Shown: positions 54,276 through 63,060, counted from the stretch's first letter. The stretch is DNA of 64,000 nucleotides from Candidatus Dormiibacterota bacterium (GCA_035532835.1 DATKQG010000087.1:42906-106905); one strand, 5' to 3'. The notes: a model not told the origin generated them from the letters alone. Made by a program: numbers and translations.

Positions 54276-54842
54276 ATGATCACTATCGCTGCCGCAATCA
54301 AAATCGTTGTGATCGCGCTCTCCCTTGCCCTCGACGTGTTCGCGGTGAGCGTAGGCGTCGGTGTCCGCGGGGTCCCGCGCAAGGAAAAAATTCGGATCGG
54401 CGTCGCGTTCGCCACCGCCGAGATCGTGATGAATCTCGCGGGAGCCGCCCTCGGCTTGGTCATCGGGAGACTGCTTGGCGAAGTTGCCGGCTATATTGGG
54501 TTTGTGGCGCTGCTCGTCTTGGGCTGCTTTATGATCTTCGAGAGCCGGCGCGAGGCCAGCCACCCGATCGATATGTCGCGCGGGTGGGGGCTCTTCATCG
54601 CCTCGCTCTCGATCAGCCTCGATTCCTTGGGTATCGGATTCTCGATCCTGTACATCAACGTGCCGCTGGTGGAGTCTCTGGCGGTGATCGGCATCGTCTC
54701 CATCGCGGCAACGGCAACCGGCATTACGCTCGGACGACGCCTGGGCGTGCATATCGGCGAACATGCCGAACTGCTGGGCGGAATTCTCCTCGCCCTTACG
54801 GGCGCAACATTTATCGTGCTCAAGGCGCTCCACATCGGCTAA
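54276..54842 (+). CDS. mntP: MntP-family manganese efflux pump
   Basis: A 188-residue protein with six helices. The two Asp-bearing helices typical of MntP/YebN are visible as LSLALDVFAVSVGVG and ASLSISLDSLGIGFSI. It exports Mn2+ across the inner membrane. ATG 54276 lies 8 bp after the response regulator. No yybP-ykoY riboswitch fits in that gap. Confidence 0.88.
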   Translation: MITIAAAIKIVVIALSLALDVFAVSVGVGVRGVPRKEKIRIGVAFATAEIVMNLAGAALGLVIGRLLGEVAGYIGFVALLVLGCFMIFESRREASHPIDMSRGWGLFIASLSISLDSLGIGFSILYINVPLVESLAVIGIVSIAATATGITLGRRLGVHIGEHAELLGGILLALTGATFIVLKALHIG

Positions 54843-54860
54843 ACGAAGGCTCGCATCGAT

Positions 54861-55751
54861 ATGCGAGTTGGGGACGCGATCCTGGATCTGGCGCTGGCGA
54901 CCGGCGCACCGTCGCTTTTTTTCGTCGGCGTCGGGAAAAACGTCGGCAAGACCGTCGCGATGCGCGCGGTCTACGAGGCGACCGTTCGCGCCAGCATGAC
55001 CGTTGGACTAGCATCGATCGGACGCGACGGCGAGGCCATCGACAGCGGTGACGGCCAGCCCAAACCGCGGCTGTTGCTGCGCCCCGGTGCCGTCATCGCG
55101 ACGGCGCGTTCCGTATTGCCGCAGTCACCCGCAAGCCGCATTCTCGACCTCTCGACGCTGGTTACCGCGGCCGGTTCGCTGCTCTACGCTCGCGTCGTGC
55201 ACGACGGCTACTACGAGCTGGTGGGGCCTCCGACCGCATCCGGCGTACGCGACGCGGTCACCGGTTTGATGCGGTACGCCTCGTATGCGCTCGTCGACGG
55301 CGCGGTCGATCGCGTTGCGGCGCTGGCCGGCGGCGGGGACGCGATCGTGGTCTCGGTCGGCGCCGACGCGGCTTCGACCATGGACGACGCGGTCGCGCAA
55401 ATACGCGCGCTGGTTGGCCGGCTGCGTATCGCGCAATACGACCCGACGGTGGAACACGTGCGGATCGAAGGGGCCCTCACGCCGGCGATGGTTTCGCAAC
55501 TGGTCGCGCAACGGGAGCGGCGCGCGATTCTTTTGCGCGATCCGACGCAACTCGCGATGGCGGGCCCTGCCGCAACCTACGCGCTCGAACACTTGAACTT
55601 GCGCTGCGAACGCCCGCTGCGGGTGGTGGCGGTAACGGTGGCGTCGAGCGGTCGCGAGCGCGCTTTCGAACCGCGTGAATTTGCGCGCGCGGTTGCAGCC
55701 GCGACCGGTTTGCCGACGTTCGACGTCTATGCCGGCGCGGTGGCGGCGTGA
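54861..55751 (+). CDS. P-loop protein resembling aminomutase reactivase subunit KamB
   Basis: A 296-residue protein with a Walker A GVGKNVGKT at about residues 23-31. The rest (RILDLSTLVTAAGSLLYARV, YASYALVDGAVDR) resembles the OrfX/KamB partner of MutS-like KamC in lysine or ornithine aminomutase clusters, which restores B12-dependent aminomutases. The call rests on the adjacent MutS-like gene (overlap of 4 bases) and the nearby kce-like gene. No aminomutase gene is in the window. Confidence 0.6.
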   Translation: MRVGDAILDLALATGAPSLFFVGVGKNVGKTVAMRAVYEATVRASMTVGLASIGRDGEAIDSGDGQPKPRLLLRPGAVIATARSVLPQSPASRILDLSTLVTAAGSLLYARVVHDGYYELVGPPTASGVRDAVTGLMRYASYALVDGAVDRVAALAGGGDAIVVSVGADAASTMDDAVAQIRALVGRLRIAQYDPTVEHVRIEGALTPAMVSQLVAQRERRAILLRDPTQLAMAGPAATYALEHLNLRCERPLRVVAVTVASSGRERAFEPREFARAVAAATGLPTFDVYAGAVAA

Positions 55752-57358
55752 TGGCCGGGCCGGCGATCGACCGGAGTTCGCTCCACGCGATCGAGGGTAC
55801 GTGGCTGGAGGTACGCCTGACCCCGTCGAGCGAGTACGGCTTGCGCGCGTTCGCGGCGCTGCGGGCGTTTGCTCCGGGAGAAGAGGCCCGGGCCGCGGCG
55901 TGCGCGCAGCGCATCGCGCGCGTTGCGGCATCGCTCGAACCATCGCGGCTGGACGCCGCGCGCGATGTCCTGCGCCGCGCTCCGGATGCCGCCGGTGCCC
56001 TCGCAAGAGCGGCGATGGGTGAAGCGCTGGCCGACGTGCAGTTTCTGGAACTGCAGCGCTGCTTCGATGCGATGATCGCGCTGGACGCCCTCCTGGAATG
56101 CGCGGTGGATGCGGAGCCGTGCGCGAACGACGCCGTGCGTCAGGTTGTCGCAGCGCTCGACCCGGGCCGGTCGGGTGCGTTTGGATTCTATCTTTCGGAC
56201 GCATTCGATCCGCGACTCGGTGAAGGACGAAAGGCCCTGACCGGTTCGCAGGCGCAGGTCGATGCCGCACGCGGTCGTGCTGCGGCAACTATCTGTGCGA
56301 GGCTGGGTCGCGAGGAGATCTCCGGCAACGAATTCATTGTCATGCGCGCGGACGTTCCGGCTAGCGGCCTCCCCGCCGGCATGCGCGTGATTCGCGAAGC
56401 CGCAACGTACCTCGTTTGCGAACTCGATGCCGACGAAGCGACGCTCGGTGCGATCGAACGCCGCGACGGCGCGCTGGCGAGCGTGGCCGAGGCGGAGGAG
56501 TGCGTACGCGAACGGCTCTCGACGGTGTTGCGCGAACGCGCGGCGGCGCTGGACGCAGCGATGCAAGCGTTGGGTACGCTCGACGTGCTGGTCGCCCAGG
56601 CGCGATTCGTACAATCCTATCGGTGCGTGGTTCCGGAGTACGTCGCGCGTGCGGCGATGGCGTTTAGCGGCGGGCGTCATCTGCCGACGGTCGAGGCGCT
56701 GGAGCGCGACGGGCGTGCCTTTACGCCGCTCGATCTCGAACTCGACGGCGTCGCCGTGCTGACGGGGCCGAATATGGGCGGAAAGAGCGTCGCATTACGC
56801 ACGTGCGGCTTTATTGCGCTTTGCGCCGCATACGGGCTTCCGGTGCCCGCGACGCATGCGCGCGTCGGACTCTTCGACGACATCGCGTGGCTTGGCATCG
56901 GAGGCGACGACGAGCGCGGATCGTTGCTCTCCTCGTTCGCTACCGAAGTCGTGCGACTGCGCGATCTCTTCGCACGCGGAGCGCAGCGAAGACTGTTGCT
57001 TGTGGATGAGTTTGCTCGGACGACCACCCCGCACGAAGGCAAGGCGCTCCTGATTGCGGTGATCGAGCGTTTGCGCGAGCGCGGCGTTTGCGGCATCGTG
57101 GCCACGCATCTCGGCGGAATCGCCGGCGCGACGGGCGCGACGCATCTCGCGGTACGCGGCCTGCGCGGGATCCCGCATCGCCCCGCAACGGCCGACCTGC
57201 ATGCGGCGCTGGCCGCACTAGCGGATTCGATGGACTACACCATTGCCCAGGTGAACGGGCCCGGCGAAGAACGCTCGGATGCGATCGCTCTTGCGGCGTT
57301 GCTTGGCCTGGACGAGGCCCTGATCGCAGCGGCGAGCGCCGCCTTTAGTCAGCCGTAG
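55748..57358 (+). CDS. MutS-like ATPase, probable aminomutase reactivase KamC
   Basis: A 536-residue protein. The C-terminal MutS ATPase domain has GPNMGGKSVALRT (Walker A), RLLLVDEFARTTTPHEG (Walker B and signature) and VATHLGG. It lacks the mismatch-recognition domain, as in KamC/OrfY reactivases. The paired P-loop gene and the kce-like gene downstream support a role with a lysine aminomutase rather than mismatch repair. The start is GTG 55748 or ATG 55751. Confidence 0.7.
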   Translation: MMAGPAIDRSSLHAIEGTWLEVRLTPSSEYGLRAFAALRAFAPGEEARAAACAQRIARVAASLEPSRLDAARDVLRRAPDAAGALARAAMGEALADVQFLELQRCFDAMIALDALLECAVDAEPCANDAVRQVVAALDPGRSGAFGFYLSDAFDPRLGEGRKALTGSQAQVDAARGRAAATICARLGREEISGNEFIVMRADVPASGLPAGMRVIREAATYLVCELDADEATLGAIERRDGALASVAEAEECVRERLSTVLRERAAALDAAMQALGTLDVLVAQARFVQSYRCVVPEYVARAAMAFSGGRHLPTVEALERDGRAFTPLDLELDGVAVLTGPNMGGKSVALRTCGFIALCAAYGLPVPATHARVGLFDDIAWLGIGGDDERGSLLSSFATEVVRLRDLFARGAQRRLLLVDEFARTTTPHEGKALLIAVIERLRERGVCGIVATHLGGIAGATGATHLAVRGLRGIPHRPATADLHAALAALADSMDYTIAQVNGPGEERSDAIALAALLGLDEALIAAASAAFSQP

Positions 57359-57369
57359 CGAGCAATTAC

Positions 57370-57584
57370 TCAGCGCCTTCTGCGTTCTAGGCGCGCAACA
57401 GATCGGTCAAATCGGAGTTCATCGGGATCGCCGCCTTGGGCCAAAAAGATCTCGCAGACTAAGGGCCAAATCGCCTCGGCGCGTTCGAATGCCGCCGCCT
57501 CGGCCTTTGAATGGCGACGTGTGCCGTCATGCTTGTGCGGCGTTTCTCCGCCCGGCCTTTGAAGGCGTCCGACGCGTCTGCCAT
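57370..57584 (-). pseudogene. Small frameshifted gene remnant
   Basis: Two minus-strand frames look like pieces of one short protein. The first runs from ATG 57584 as MADASDAFKGRAEKRRTSM. After about 57500 the other frame continues EAAAFERAEAIWPLVCEIFL and ends DELRFDRSVARLERRRR at 57370. One frameshift would join them to ~70 residues. Family unknown. A sequencing error is an equal explanation. Confidence 0.35.
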
Positions 57585-57669
57585 GTACTTCAAGTATTCG
57601 ACGGCACCGGGGAAACGCTTGCAATCACAGGTGTAACCCGGAGCCGGCATCGGGAGTAGAGGCCCGTAT

Positions 57670-58155
57670 ATGAACTCTCGCCGTGCAGCACTTGAATCGC
57701 TGGCGATCCTTGGAACGCTGGCGCAGATCGCTATTGCCGCTTGGGGGCTCGGCACACTTCCCGATTCCATCGCCGTGCATTTTGGACCGGATGGAGTGGG
57801 ATACGGTTCAAAACTCTCGCTCCTCCTGTTGCCCGCATGCGGCGCATTTACATATCTCGTGAGTGGTTTCGCGGCGAGCTCGGCGCAACCGCGGGTGAAC
57901 CTGCCGATGAAAATCACGATTACTCCGGAGAACCGCGCTGCCGTTAATGCGTTGAAACGCGAGATGGTTTTGGTTACCAAGGCGGCGCTAGGAGTAGGAT
58001 TTGCCGCCATAGAGTGGCAGTTGGTCTCCAGTGCCCGGGGAACGCTTTCGCCCGGTTTTATCCCGACAATCGTCGGATTTTCCGTGCTGGTGCTCGCGCT
58101 GACTACCGCGTACACAGTCGCCATCGCCAAGGCCGCAAAGCCGCGGCCGGAGTAG
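57670..58155 (+). CDS. DUF1648-type membrane protein
   Basis: A 161-residue protein with four helices. The DUF1648 pattern is clear at about residues 18-50: GLGTLPDSIAVHFGPDGVG. This domain occurs in SdpI-like immunity and small membrane proteins. The function is unknown. It sits between the kamC-like and kce-like genes in the same direction. Confidence 0.7.
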   Translation: MNSRRAALESLAILGTLAQIAIAAWGLGTLPDSIAVHFGPDGVGYGSKLSLLLLPACGAFTYLVSGFAASSAQPRVNLPMKITITPENRAAVNALKREMVLVTKAALGVGFAAIEWQLVSSARGTLSPGFIPTIVGFSVLVLALTTAYTVAIAKAAKPRPE

Positions 58156-58184
58156 CCTGCGGGCTGCGGGGAGAAGTCCGGGGC

Positions 58185-59009
58185 ATGGAACCGCTCATCA
58201 TCACCTGCGCGCCGGTCGGGGGCGAGATCATGCCCGACCAGACGCCTCACCTGCCCGTTACTCCGGAACAACTCGGGCAGACCGCTGCCGCGATTCGCGA
58301 GGCCGGCGCCTCGATGGTTCACGTGCATTGCCGCAACGACGACGGGACGAACACGCACGACGTCGAGCGTTTCCGCGCAGCCTTCGCCGCGATCCGAGCG
58401 CAGAGCGATCTGATCGTGCAGTTCTCCACGGGCGGTGCGATCGGGATGACGCCGCAGGAGCGATCGAGCATCTTGCAATTGCGTCCCGAAATGGCGACGC
58501 TCACATGCGGCAGCGTCAACTTCGGCGACGACATCTTTGAAAACAGCTTCCCCATCATGCGCGGCATTCTGGCAAAGATGCACGAGTACGACGTGAAGCC
58601 GGAGCTGGAGATTTTCGATAAGGGCCACCTCGCGAACGCGCGCCGCCTGGCTAGCGAGGGCGTCCTCACGCTCCCGCAGCACGCCGACTTCGTCCTCGGT
58701 GTTCCCGGCGGCTTGGAGGCGACGGTTCAAAACCTCTGCGAGCTCGTGGACGATCTCCCGGCGGGCTGCACTTGGACGGTGGCAGGGATCGGACGCCAGC
58801 AGTTGCCGCTTGCCATGGTGGCGATCGCGATGGGCGGGCACGTCCGGGTCGGATTGGAGGATAACCTCTATTACAGTAAGGGCCGCTTGGCGCGGAACGA
58901 GGAGCTGGTCGCTCGCGTTGTCCGCATAGCGCAAGAGGCCGGACGAGCCGTGGCCACCCCCGACCAGGCGCGCGAAATTCTCGGCCTGCGGAAGCTCGCG
59001 GCCGCCTGA
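58185..59009 (+). CDS. Beta-keto acid cleavage enzyme, Kce-like
   Basis: A 274-residue BKACE (DUF849) TIM-barrel. It has the metal-binding MVHVHCRNDDG and the later GHVRVGLEDNLYY. The family condenses a beta-keto acid with acetyl-CoA; the founding member Kce cleaves 3-keto-5-aminohexanoate in lysine fermentation. The kamB/kamC-like genes close upstream favour that substrate. ATG 58185 follows a G-rich Shine-Dalgarno element; the earlier in-frame start at 58014 overlaps the DUF1648 gene. Confidence 0.85.
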   Translation: MEPLIITCAPVGGEIMPDQTPHLPVTPEQLGQTAAAIREAGASMVHVHCRNDDGTNTHDVERFRAAFAAIRAQSDLIVQFSTGGAIGMTPQERSSILQLRPEMATLTCGSVNFGDDIFENSFPIMRGILAKMHEYDVKPELEIFDKGHLANARRLASEGVLTLPQHADFVLGVPGGLEATVQNLCELVDDLPAGCTWTVAGIGRQQLPLAMVAIAMGGHVRVGLEDNLYYSKGRLARNEELVARVVRIAQEAGRAVATPDQAREILGLRKLAAA

Positions 59010-59085
59010 CTGCCCGCTTCGTGGCCCGGAGGGTATGCGGGCCCGGGCTTCGTAACTAGGCCCGGTTTGTTGGAGGGCACTATCC

Positions 59086-60084
59086 CTGTTTAACTACGTG
59101 GTGCGGCGTACGCTGCAGTCGATTCCGCTCCTGTTGCTGATTTCGTTCATTCTGTACATCATTTTGAACAACGCGCCGGGCGGGCCGTTAGCGCCCTATC
59201 TTCAGAATCCGCACATCACCCCGGCCGATATCGCGCGCCTCAAGGCCAACCTCGGGCTCACCCCGCCGGCCGGCGTGCCGGATTGGCTGTGGACGATCGT
59301 GCGCTACTTCAAGTGGCTCGGTCAGGTCTTGCAAGGCAACTTCGGGTACTCGACCAGTAACTCGCAGCCGGTGATGCAGGCGATCCTCGAGCGTCTCCCC
59401 GCGACGCTGGAGTTGATGGGCGCCTCGTTCATCCTCTCGGTCGTGATCGGCCTCGCGGCCGGGATCTTCTCGGCGATCAAGCCGTACTCGTTCGCCGATT
59501 ACTTCATCACGACGCTGGCCTTTTTCGGCCAGTCGATGCCGGTGTTCTGGTTTGCGCTGATGCTGCAACTGCTCTTTGCGGTGCACGGCATCCCGCTGCC
59601 GTTCGGTTACATCATTCAAACGCCGTCGGCCGGTATGTCGAGTATGGATGCGTTTAACTTGGGCGATCGGCTCTCGCATTTGGTTCTGCCGGTGATCGTG
59701 CTCTCGTTGCTCTCGCTGGCGCTCTACAGCCGGTTCATGCGCTCGTCGCTGCTCGAGGTGATGAAGACCGACTACATGCGAACCGCCGCTGCGAAGGGCT
59801 TGGATTTTACTACCATCCTCTTCAAGCATGGATTGAAGAACGCGCTGATTCCGGTCGTGACGATCCTCGCACTCTCGCTGCCCGGCGTGCTGGGCGGCGC
59901 GATCGTTACTGAGACGATCTTTGCGTGGCCGGGCGCCGGACGTATGTTCTACAATGCGCTCCAGCAAAGCGACATCGCCTTGATGATGGGTTACTTGCTC
60001 ATCCTCGCATTTTTCGTGGTCTTTTCGAATCTTTTGGCGGACGTGCTCTACGCGTGGCTCGATCCGCGCGTGAAGTACGACTAG
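59086..60084 (+). CDS. Peptide/nickel ABC permease, DppB type
   Basis: A 332-residue inner-membrane permease with six helices. The N-terminus FNYVVRRTLQSIPLLLLISF and the EAA-like loop MRTAAAKGLDFTTILFKHG match DppB/OppB. The family start lies 12 bases upstream of GTG 59098 at a CTG (59086), which is correctly spaced from GGAGGG (59072-59077). A non-ATG start is therefore likely. It pairs with the DppC-like gene 7 bp on. ATPase and binding-protein genes are absent here. Confidence 0.88.
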   Translation: MFNYVVRRTLQSIPLLLLISFILYIILNNAPGGPLAPYLQNPHITPADIARLKANLGLTPPAGVPDWLWTIVRYFKWLGQVLQGNFGYSTSNSQPVMQAILERLPATLELMGASFILSVVIGLAAGIFSAIKPYSFADYFITTLAFFGQSMPVFWFALMLQLLFAVHGIPLPFGYIIQTPSAGMSSMDAFNLGDRLSHLVLPVIVLSLLSLALYSRFMRSSLLEVMKTDYMRTAAAKGLDFTTILFKHGLKNALIPVVTILALSLPGVLGGAIVTETIFAWPGAGRMFYNALQQSDIALMMGYLLILAFFVVFSNLLADVLYAWLDPRVKYD

Positions 60085-60091
60085 GGGACGT

Positions 60092-61030
60092 ATGGCAACC
60101 ACTCTTCCAGTTCAACCGAACGTCTTCCAAGAGGACGACTTTCAATCGACCAAGGTGACGTTTTGGACGCGTCTGCGCCGGCATAGGCTCGCCGTTGCGG
60201 GCTTTGTCGTGCTCACGCTGATCGTGCTGGCGGCAGTCTTCGCTAAATGGCTCGCGCCGTTCGATCCGAACGCCATCGACAACGTGCACTGGCTCGGCAA
60301 TCCGCTGCCGCCGTGCTTCGTGGACGGCTCGCTTTGCGCCAAGCACTTGCTTGGAACCGATGAAGTAGGGCGCGATCTGCTCTCCCGCTTGCTCTTCGGC
60401 GCGCGGATCTCGCTCACGGTCGGCGTCTTTGCGGTAGTGATGGAAGTGGTGATCGGCACGTTCCTGGGAGCGATCTCCGGGTACTACGGCGGCTGGATCG
60501 ATTACGTCATCATGCGCATCACCGACGTCTTTCTCTCGATCCCGCTCCTGCCGCTGCTCTTGGTCCTCACGGCCATCGTGGCGGCGAGCTCGTCGAAGGC
60601 GGCCCTGAACTTCGGCGTGATCGTGCTGATCATCGGTGCTTTATCCTGGCCGAACGTCGCGCGCTTGGTGCGCGCTTCGTTCCTGACGCTGCGCGAACGC
60701 GAGTTCGCGGAGGCCGCGCGGGCGCTGGGCAACAACGACATGCGGATCATTTTCCGCCACCTCTTGCCCAATGCGATCGCGCCGATCATCGTTCAGGCGA
60801 CGCTCGACGTCGCCAACGTCATCGTCCTGGAGTCCACCCTTTCGTATCTAGGCTTCGGCATTCAGCCGCCGACGGCGTCGTGGGGCAACATGCTGGCCAA
60901 CGCGCAAGCGACGCTACAGACGGCATGGTGGGCGGCCGTCTTCCCGGGTGTAGGAATCCTGCTAACGGTCCTTTCGATCAACTACATCGGCGACGGATTG
61001 CGCGATGCACTTGACCCGAACATGAGGTAG
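60092..61030 (+). CDS. Peptide/nickel ABC permease, DppC type
   Basis: A 312-residue permease. An N-terminal OppC_N segment (LRRHRLAVAGFVVLTLIVLA) is followed by HLLGTDEVGRDLLSRLLFGAR. The ATPase-contact loop is REFAEAARALGNNDMRIIFRH. It forms the second half of the channel with the DppB-like protein. The following hairpin (61050-61066, 7-bp stem GCCGCCC, 3-nt loop) has no T-run and may mark the 3' end. Confidence 0.92.
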   Translation: MATTLPVQPNVFQEDDFQSTKVTFWTRLRRHRLAVAGFVVLTLIVLAAVFAKWLAPFDPNAIDNVHWLGNPLPPCFVDGSLCAKHLLGTDEVGRDLLSRLLFGARISLTVGVFAVVMEVVIGTFLGAISGYYGGWIDYVIMRITDVFLSIPLLPLLLVLTAIVAASSSKAALNFGVIVLIIGALSWPNVARLVRASFLTLREREFAEAARALGNNDMRIIFRHLLPNAIAPIIVQATLDVANVIVLESTLSYLGFGIQPPTASWGNMLANAQATLQTAWWAAVFPGVGILLTVLSINYIGDGLRDALDPNMR

Positions 61031-61081
61031 GGGATACTATCTATCGGTTGCCGCCCACCGGGCGGCTCCATGTACCTCTGT

Positions 61082-61168
61082 GCGCGAGTGGCGGAATTGG
61101 TAGACGCACTAGCTTGAGGTGCTAGCGCTGGCAACGGCGTGCTGGTTCGAGTCCAGTCTTGCGCACCA
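61082..61168 (+). tRNA. tRNA-Leu (anticodon GAG)
   Basis: An 87-nt type II tRNA. The acceptor GCGCGAG pairs with CTTGCGC, CCA is encoded, and the anticodon stem CTAGC/GCTAG closes loop TTGAGGT with GAG at 34-36. A long variable arm (CGCTGGCAACGGCG) and T loop TTCGAGT are present. The 3' end is the probable attachment site of the adjacent integrase. Confidence 0.97.
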
Positions 61169-61174
61169 ACCCGG

Positions 61175-61216
61175 AAAGCCTTGCAAACACTACGTTTGCG
61201 GGGCTTTTCTCTTTTT
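61175..61216 (+). terminator. Intrinsic terminator of tRNA-Leu
   Basis: A 14-bp stem (61175-61188 with 61194-61207, two G-T pairs) and a 5-nt loop are followed by a T-rich run ending in six T's at 61211-61216. Confidence 0.9.
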
Positions 61217-61252
61217 TGAATGTGCCGATTTTCGAGCGTTGCGAAAGTGAAT

Positions 61253-61273
61253 GTATCTCACTTTGTATCTCAC
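61253..61273. repeat. Paired GTATCTCAC direct repeats
   Basis: GTATCTCAC occurs at 61253-61261 and 61265-61273, a 12-bp period, between the tRNA and the integrase stop. Its position suits arm-type integrase binding sites, which is inference. Confidence 0.45.
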
Positions 61274-61363
61274 CTTCTGAAAACCGTATCCCAAGAGCCT
61301 AAAAGAAAATAGCCCTTTGCAGGGCCGTAGAGGGGTCTGAAGCGGTTTGCCAAGGCCTAAGTA

Positions 61364-62461
61364 TCAGGTCAACCCTGAACCCGCTACCAGGGCCTCGAAA
61401 CGCGCAGCTAGAGCCCCCTGGTCCTCGGGTATCGCGTGACTGTAGGTATCCAAGGTGATAGACGGCTTGGCATGGCCTAGACGTTTGCTCACAGCGACGA
61501 TGAACGCCCCGTCCCGCAACAGCCGGGTGGCACAGGTATGCCGGAGGGCATGAAAGTGGGAGTGCGGGAGCTCGGCCTCTTTAAGCAGAGCAGTCCAAGC
61601 GCGATTGAAGTCGCGGCGGTCCCACGGCTCCCCGGTGGCCTTGGCGAACACGAACCCAGCATTTCGGAGGTTGGCTGCGAGGTGCTTTCGCAAAACGGCC
61701 ACCGTCGAAGGCGCTAGTTGTATTTCCCGGTGAGAGGCGTCCGTCTTGGTTAGGTCCTCTAGCACAGGCCCACCAACCACGGTATTCAAGGTCCGACGAA
61801 TTAGCATTTTATTACCCGCTAAATCGACTTTTTGTAAACCGAGAAGTTCGGCTTCTCTAGCCCCGGAATCTAAAGCTAAACGTATCAAAGCTTCCCAAGG
61901 CTTCCCGGCCACGTAATTCAATAGTTTCAATTCATCCTCTGGACTAAAAGCCTCGACGTTCGAAAACTTAGGCTTTTGCGGTTTAACCTGCTTCGGTAAT
62001 TTAATCGGATTAAATTTGAATTTACGAAGTTCGACGCCTACTTCAAAGGCCGCATGAAGCGTTTTATAAATTCGAAATAGCGTTTGTTCCGAAGCTCCAG
62101 CCTTACGACGGCTGTCAAAATAAGTGATTATTTCCGCAGAGGTCAACTGGCTAATCTGGATTTTTTCGACTGCTTGCCCGTAAACGTGGGTCTTTAAAGT
62201 AGAAGTGACAAAAGCCCGATAAGTAATTCTGCAATTCGGACTTATCATCTCGAACCAGGAGCGCAAATACTCCCCTACAGTCCCAGGGGGCAGATTAGCC
62301 TCGCGCTGCTCCTCAACAAAACCGTCTATCTGGCGTTGGACCTCAGCCTTCCTGGTGCCGACAAACCACCTGGTTTTGCCCGCATGGTATACCCGGCCAC
62401 GGTAGTACCCGGGCTTCAGGGGGTGCTTGCCGATAGATTGGGAGCCGTCTTTTCTAGCCAT
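61364..62461 (-). CDS. Tyrosine recombinase/integrase
   Basis: A 365-residue integrase. An AP2-like arm-binding N-terminus (GYYRGRVYHAGKTRWFVGTR) and a SAM-like core-binding domain (about 60-160) precede the catalytic domain. Catalytic residues are the Arg in SGAREAELLGL, HALRHTCATRLL (HxxR), the second His in RLGHAKPSITLDTYSH and the Tyr in that same motif. It should integrate and excise the element at tRNA-Leu. It is probably cotranscribed with the short HTH gene 9 bp upstream. Confidence 0.95.
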   Translation of the reverse strand: MARKDGSQSIGKHPLKPGYYRGRVYHAGKTRWFVGTRKAEVQRQIDGFVEEQREANLPPGTVGEYLRSWFEMISPNCRITYRAFVTSTLKTHVYGQAVEKIQISQLTSAEIITYFDSRRKAGASEQTLFRIYKTLHAAFEVGVELRKFKFNPIKLPKQVKPQKPKFSNVEAFSPEDELKLLNYVAGKPWEALIRLALDSGAREAELLGLQKVDLAGNKMLIRRTLNTVVGGPVLEDLTKTDASHREIQLAPSTVAVLRKHLAANLRNAGFVFAKATGEPWDRRDFNRAWTALLKEAELPHSHFHALRHTCATRLLRDGAFIVAVSKRLGHAKPSITLDTYSHAIPEDQGALAARFEALVAGSGLT

Positions 62462-62470
62462 ACTTAACTC

Positions 62471-62680
62471 CTACGCGTGCGATTGCCACCAGCCCTTTTC
62501 GGCCAGGTCCTGAACCTTCTTTTTACTATAATAATTCAATCTACCATGCCGAATGCGAGTTAATAGCCCGCTCTTCAGTACTACGGTGTAAAAAGTGGTT
62601 GGTCCACAACGTAAAATAAGCTGCGCTTCTTTAGCGCTAATGATTGAAGTGTTACCCTGCGGTAACTGTGACTCACGCAT
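62471..62680 (-). CDS. Small HTH protein, probable excisionase-type
   Basis: A 69-residue protein with a HTH_17-like segment: TSIISAKEAQLILRCGPTTF, then GLLTRIRHGRLNYYSKKKVQ. Such proteins direct excision or regulate the integrase. ATG 62680 is chosen; the 27 upstream codons are hydrophobic, AT-rich and improbable. Immediately upstream on the minus strand is an AT-rich promoter-like stretch (around 62690). Confidence 0.65.
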   Translation of the reverse strand: MRESQLPQGNTSIISAKEAQLILRCGPTTFYTVVLKSGLLTRIRHGRLNYYSKKKVQDLAEKGWWQSHA

Positions 62681-62747
62681 ACTCGTTATATATAGGCTAT
62701 TAGCACATGTTTCTGAACACCTCGAAATAAAAAAAAATGTTAGTAAA

Positions 62748-62778
62748 ATACTCGAGCACAAATCGAGTGCTATATAAT
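62748..62778 (+). promoter_or_regulatory. Promoter-operator module 1
   Basis: ATACTCG, an imperfect palindrome (CTCGA/TCGAG, 62751-62767) and CTATATAAT with -10 TATAAT (62773-62778). It is shared with module 2 at 63431-63462, so both are probably bound by one element-encoded regulator. It points into the hairpin-rich region downstream. Confidence 0.5.
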
Positions 62779-62847
62779 TGTCGCCAAAGCAAAATTAGTT
62801 TTTTCAGATGTTAGCCCAACGAAAAAACGCACTATGATATGGATGAA

Positions 62848-63060
62848 CGACGGCAGGAATGCTGCCGAAGTTACTACCTCCGGTAGCATCGCAAGATAAG
62901 CGCCGAGGCGTGTCCCCTGCAGAGGGGCATTGAAAGCCCATCCGGTCCCGCGTTTATGGCGCGGTTAACGATGGGCGCACGATAACGATTGGTGACGGCA
63001 CGCAAAGCCGGATTGCCTTTCTCCGACCGTGTCCCGCACGGCGGGCGTTGCTTAACGCAA
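62848..63060 (+). other. Hairpin-dense non-coding region
   Basis: No convincing gene covers 62779-63051. Successive stems are seen: CGGCAG/CTGCCG (62851-62867), CTACC/GGTAG near 62875, CGCC/GGCG (62901-62910), CCCCT/AGGGG (62914-62927), GCCCATC/GATGGGC (62936-62975) enclosing CCGCG/CGCGG, and CCGTG/CACGG near 63030. The density suggests a structured RNA driven by promoter module 1, or an origin/transfer site. I recognise no known family. Confidence 0.4.

Noticed and set aside
57459..58934. 491-codon minus-strand frame
   Set aside because: It is antisense to the DUF1648 and kce-like genes; only its last ~40 codons may be part of the broken small gene.
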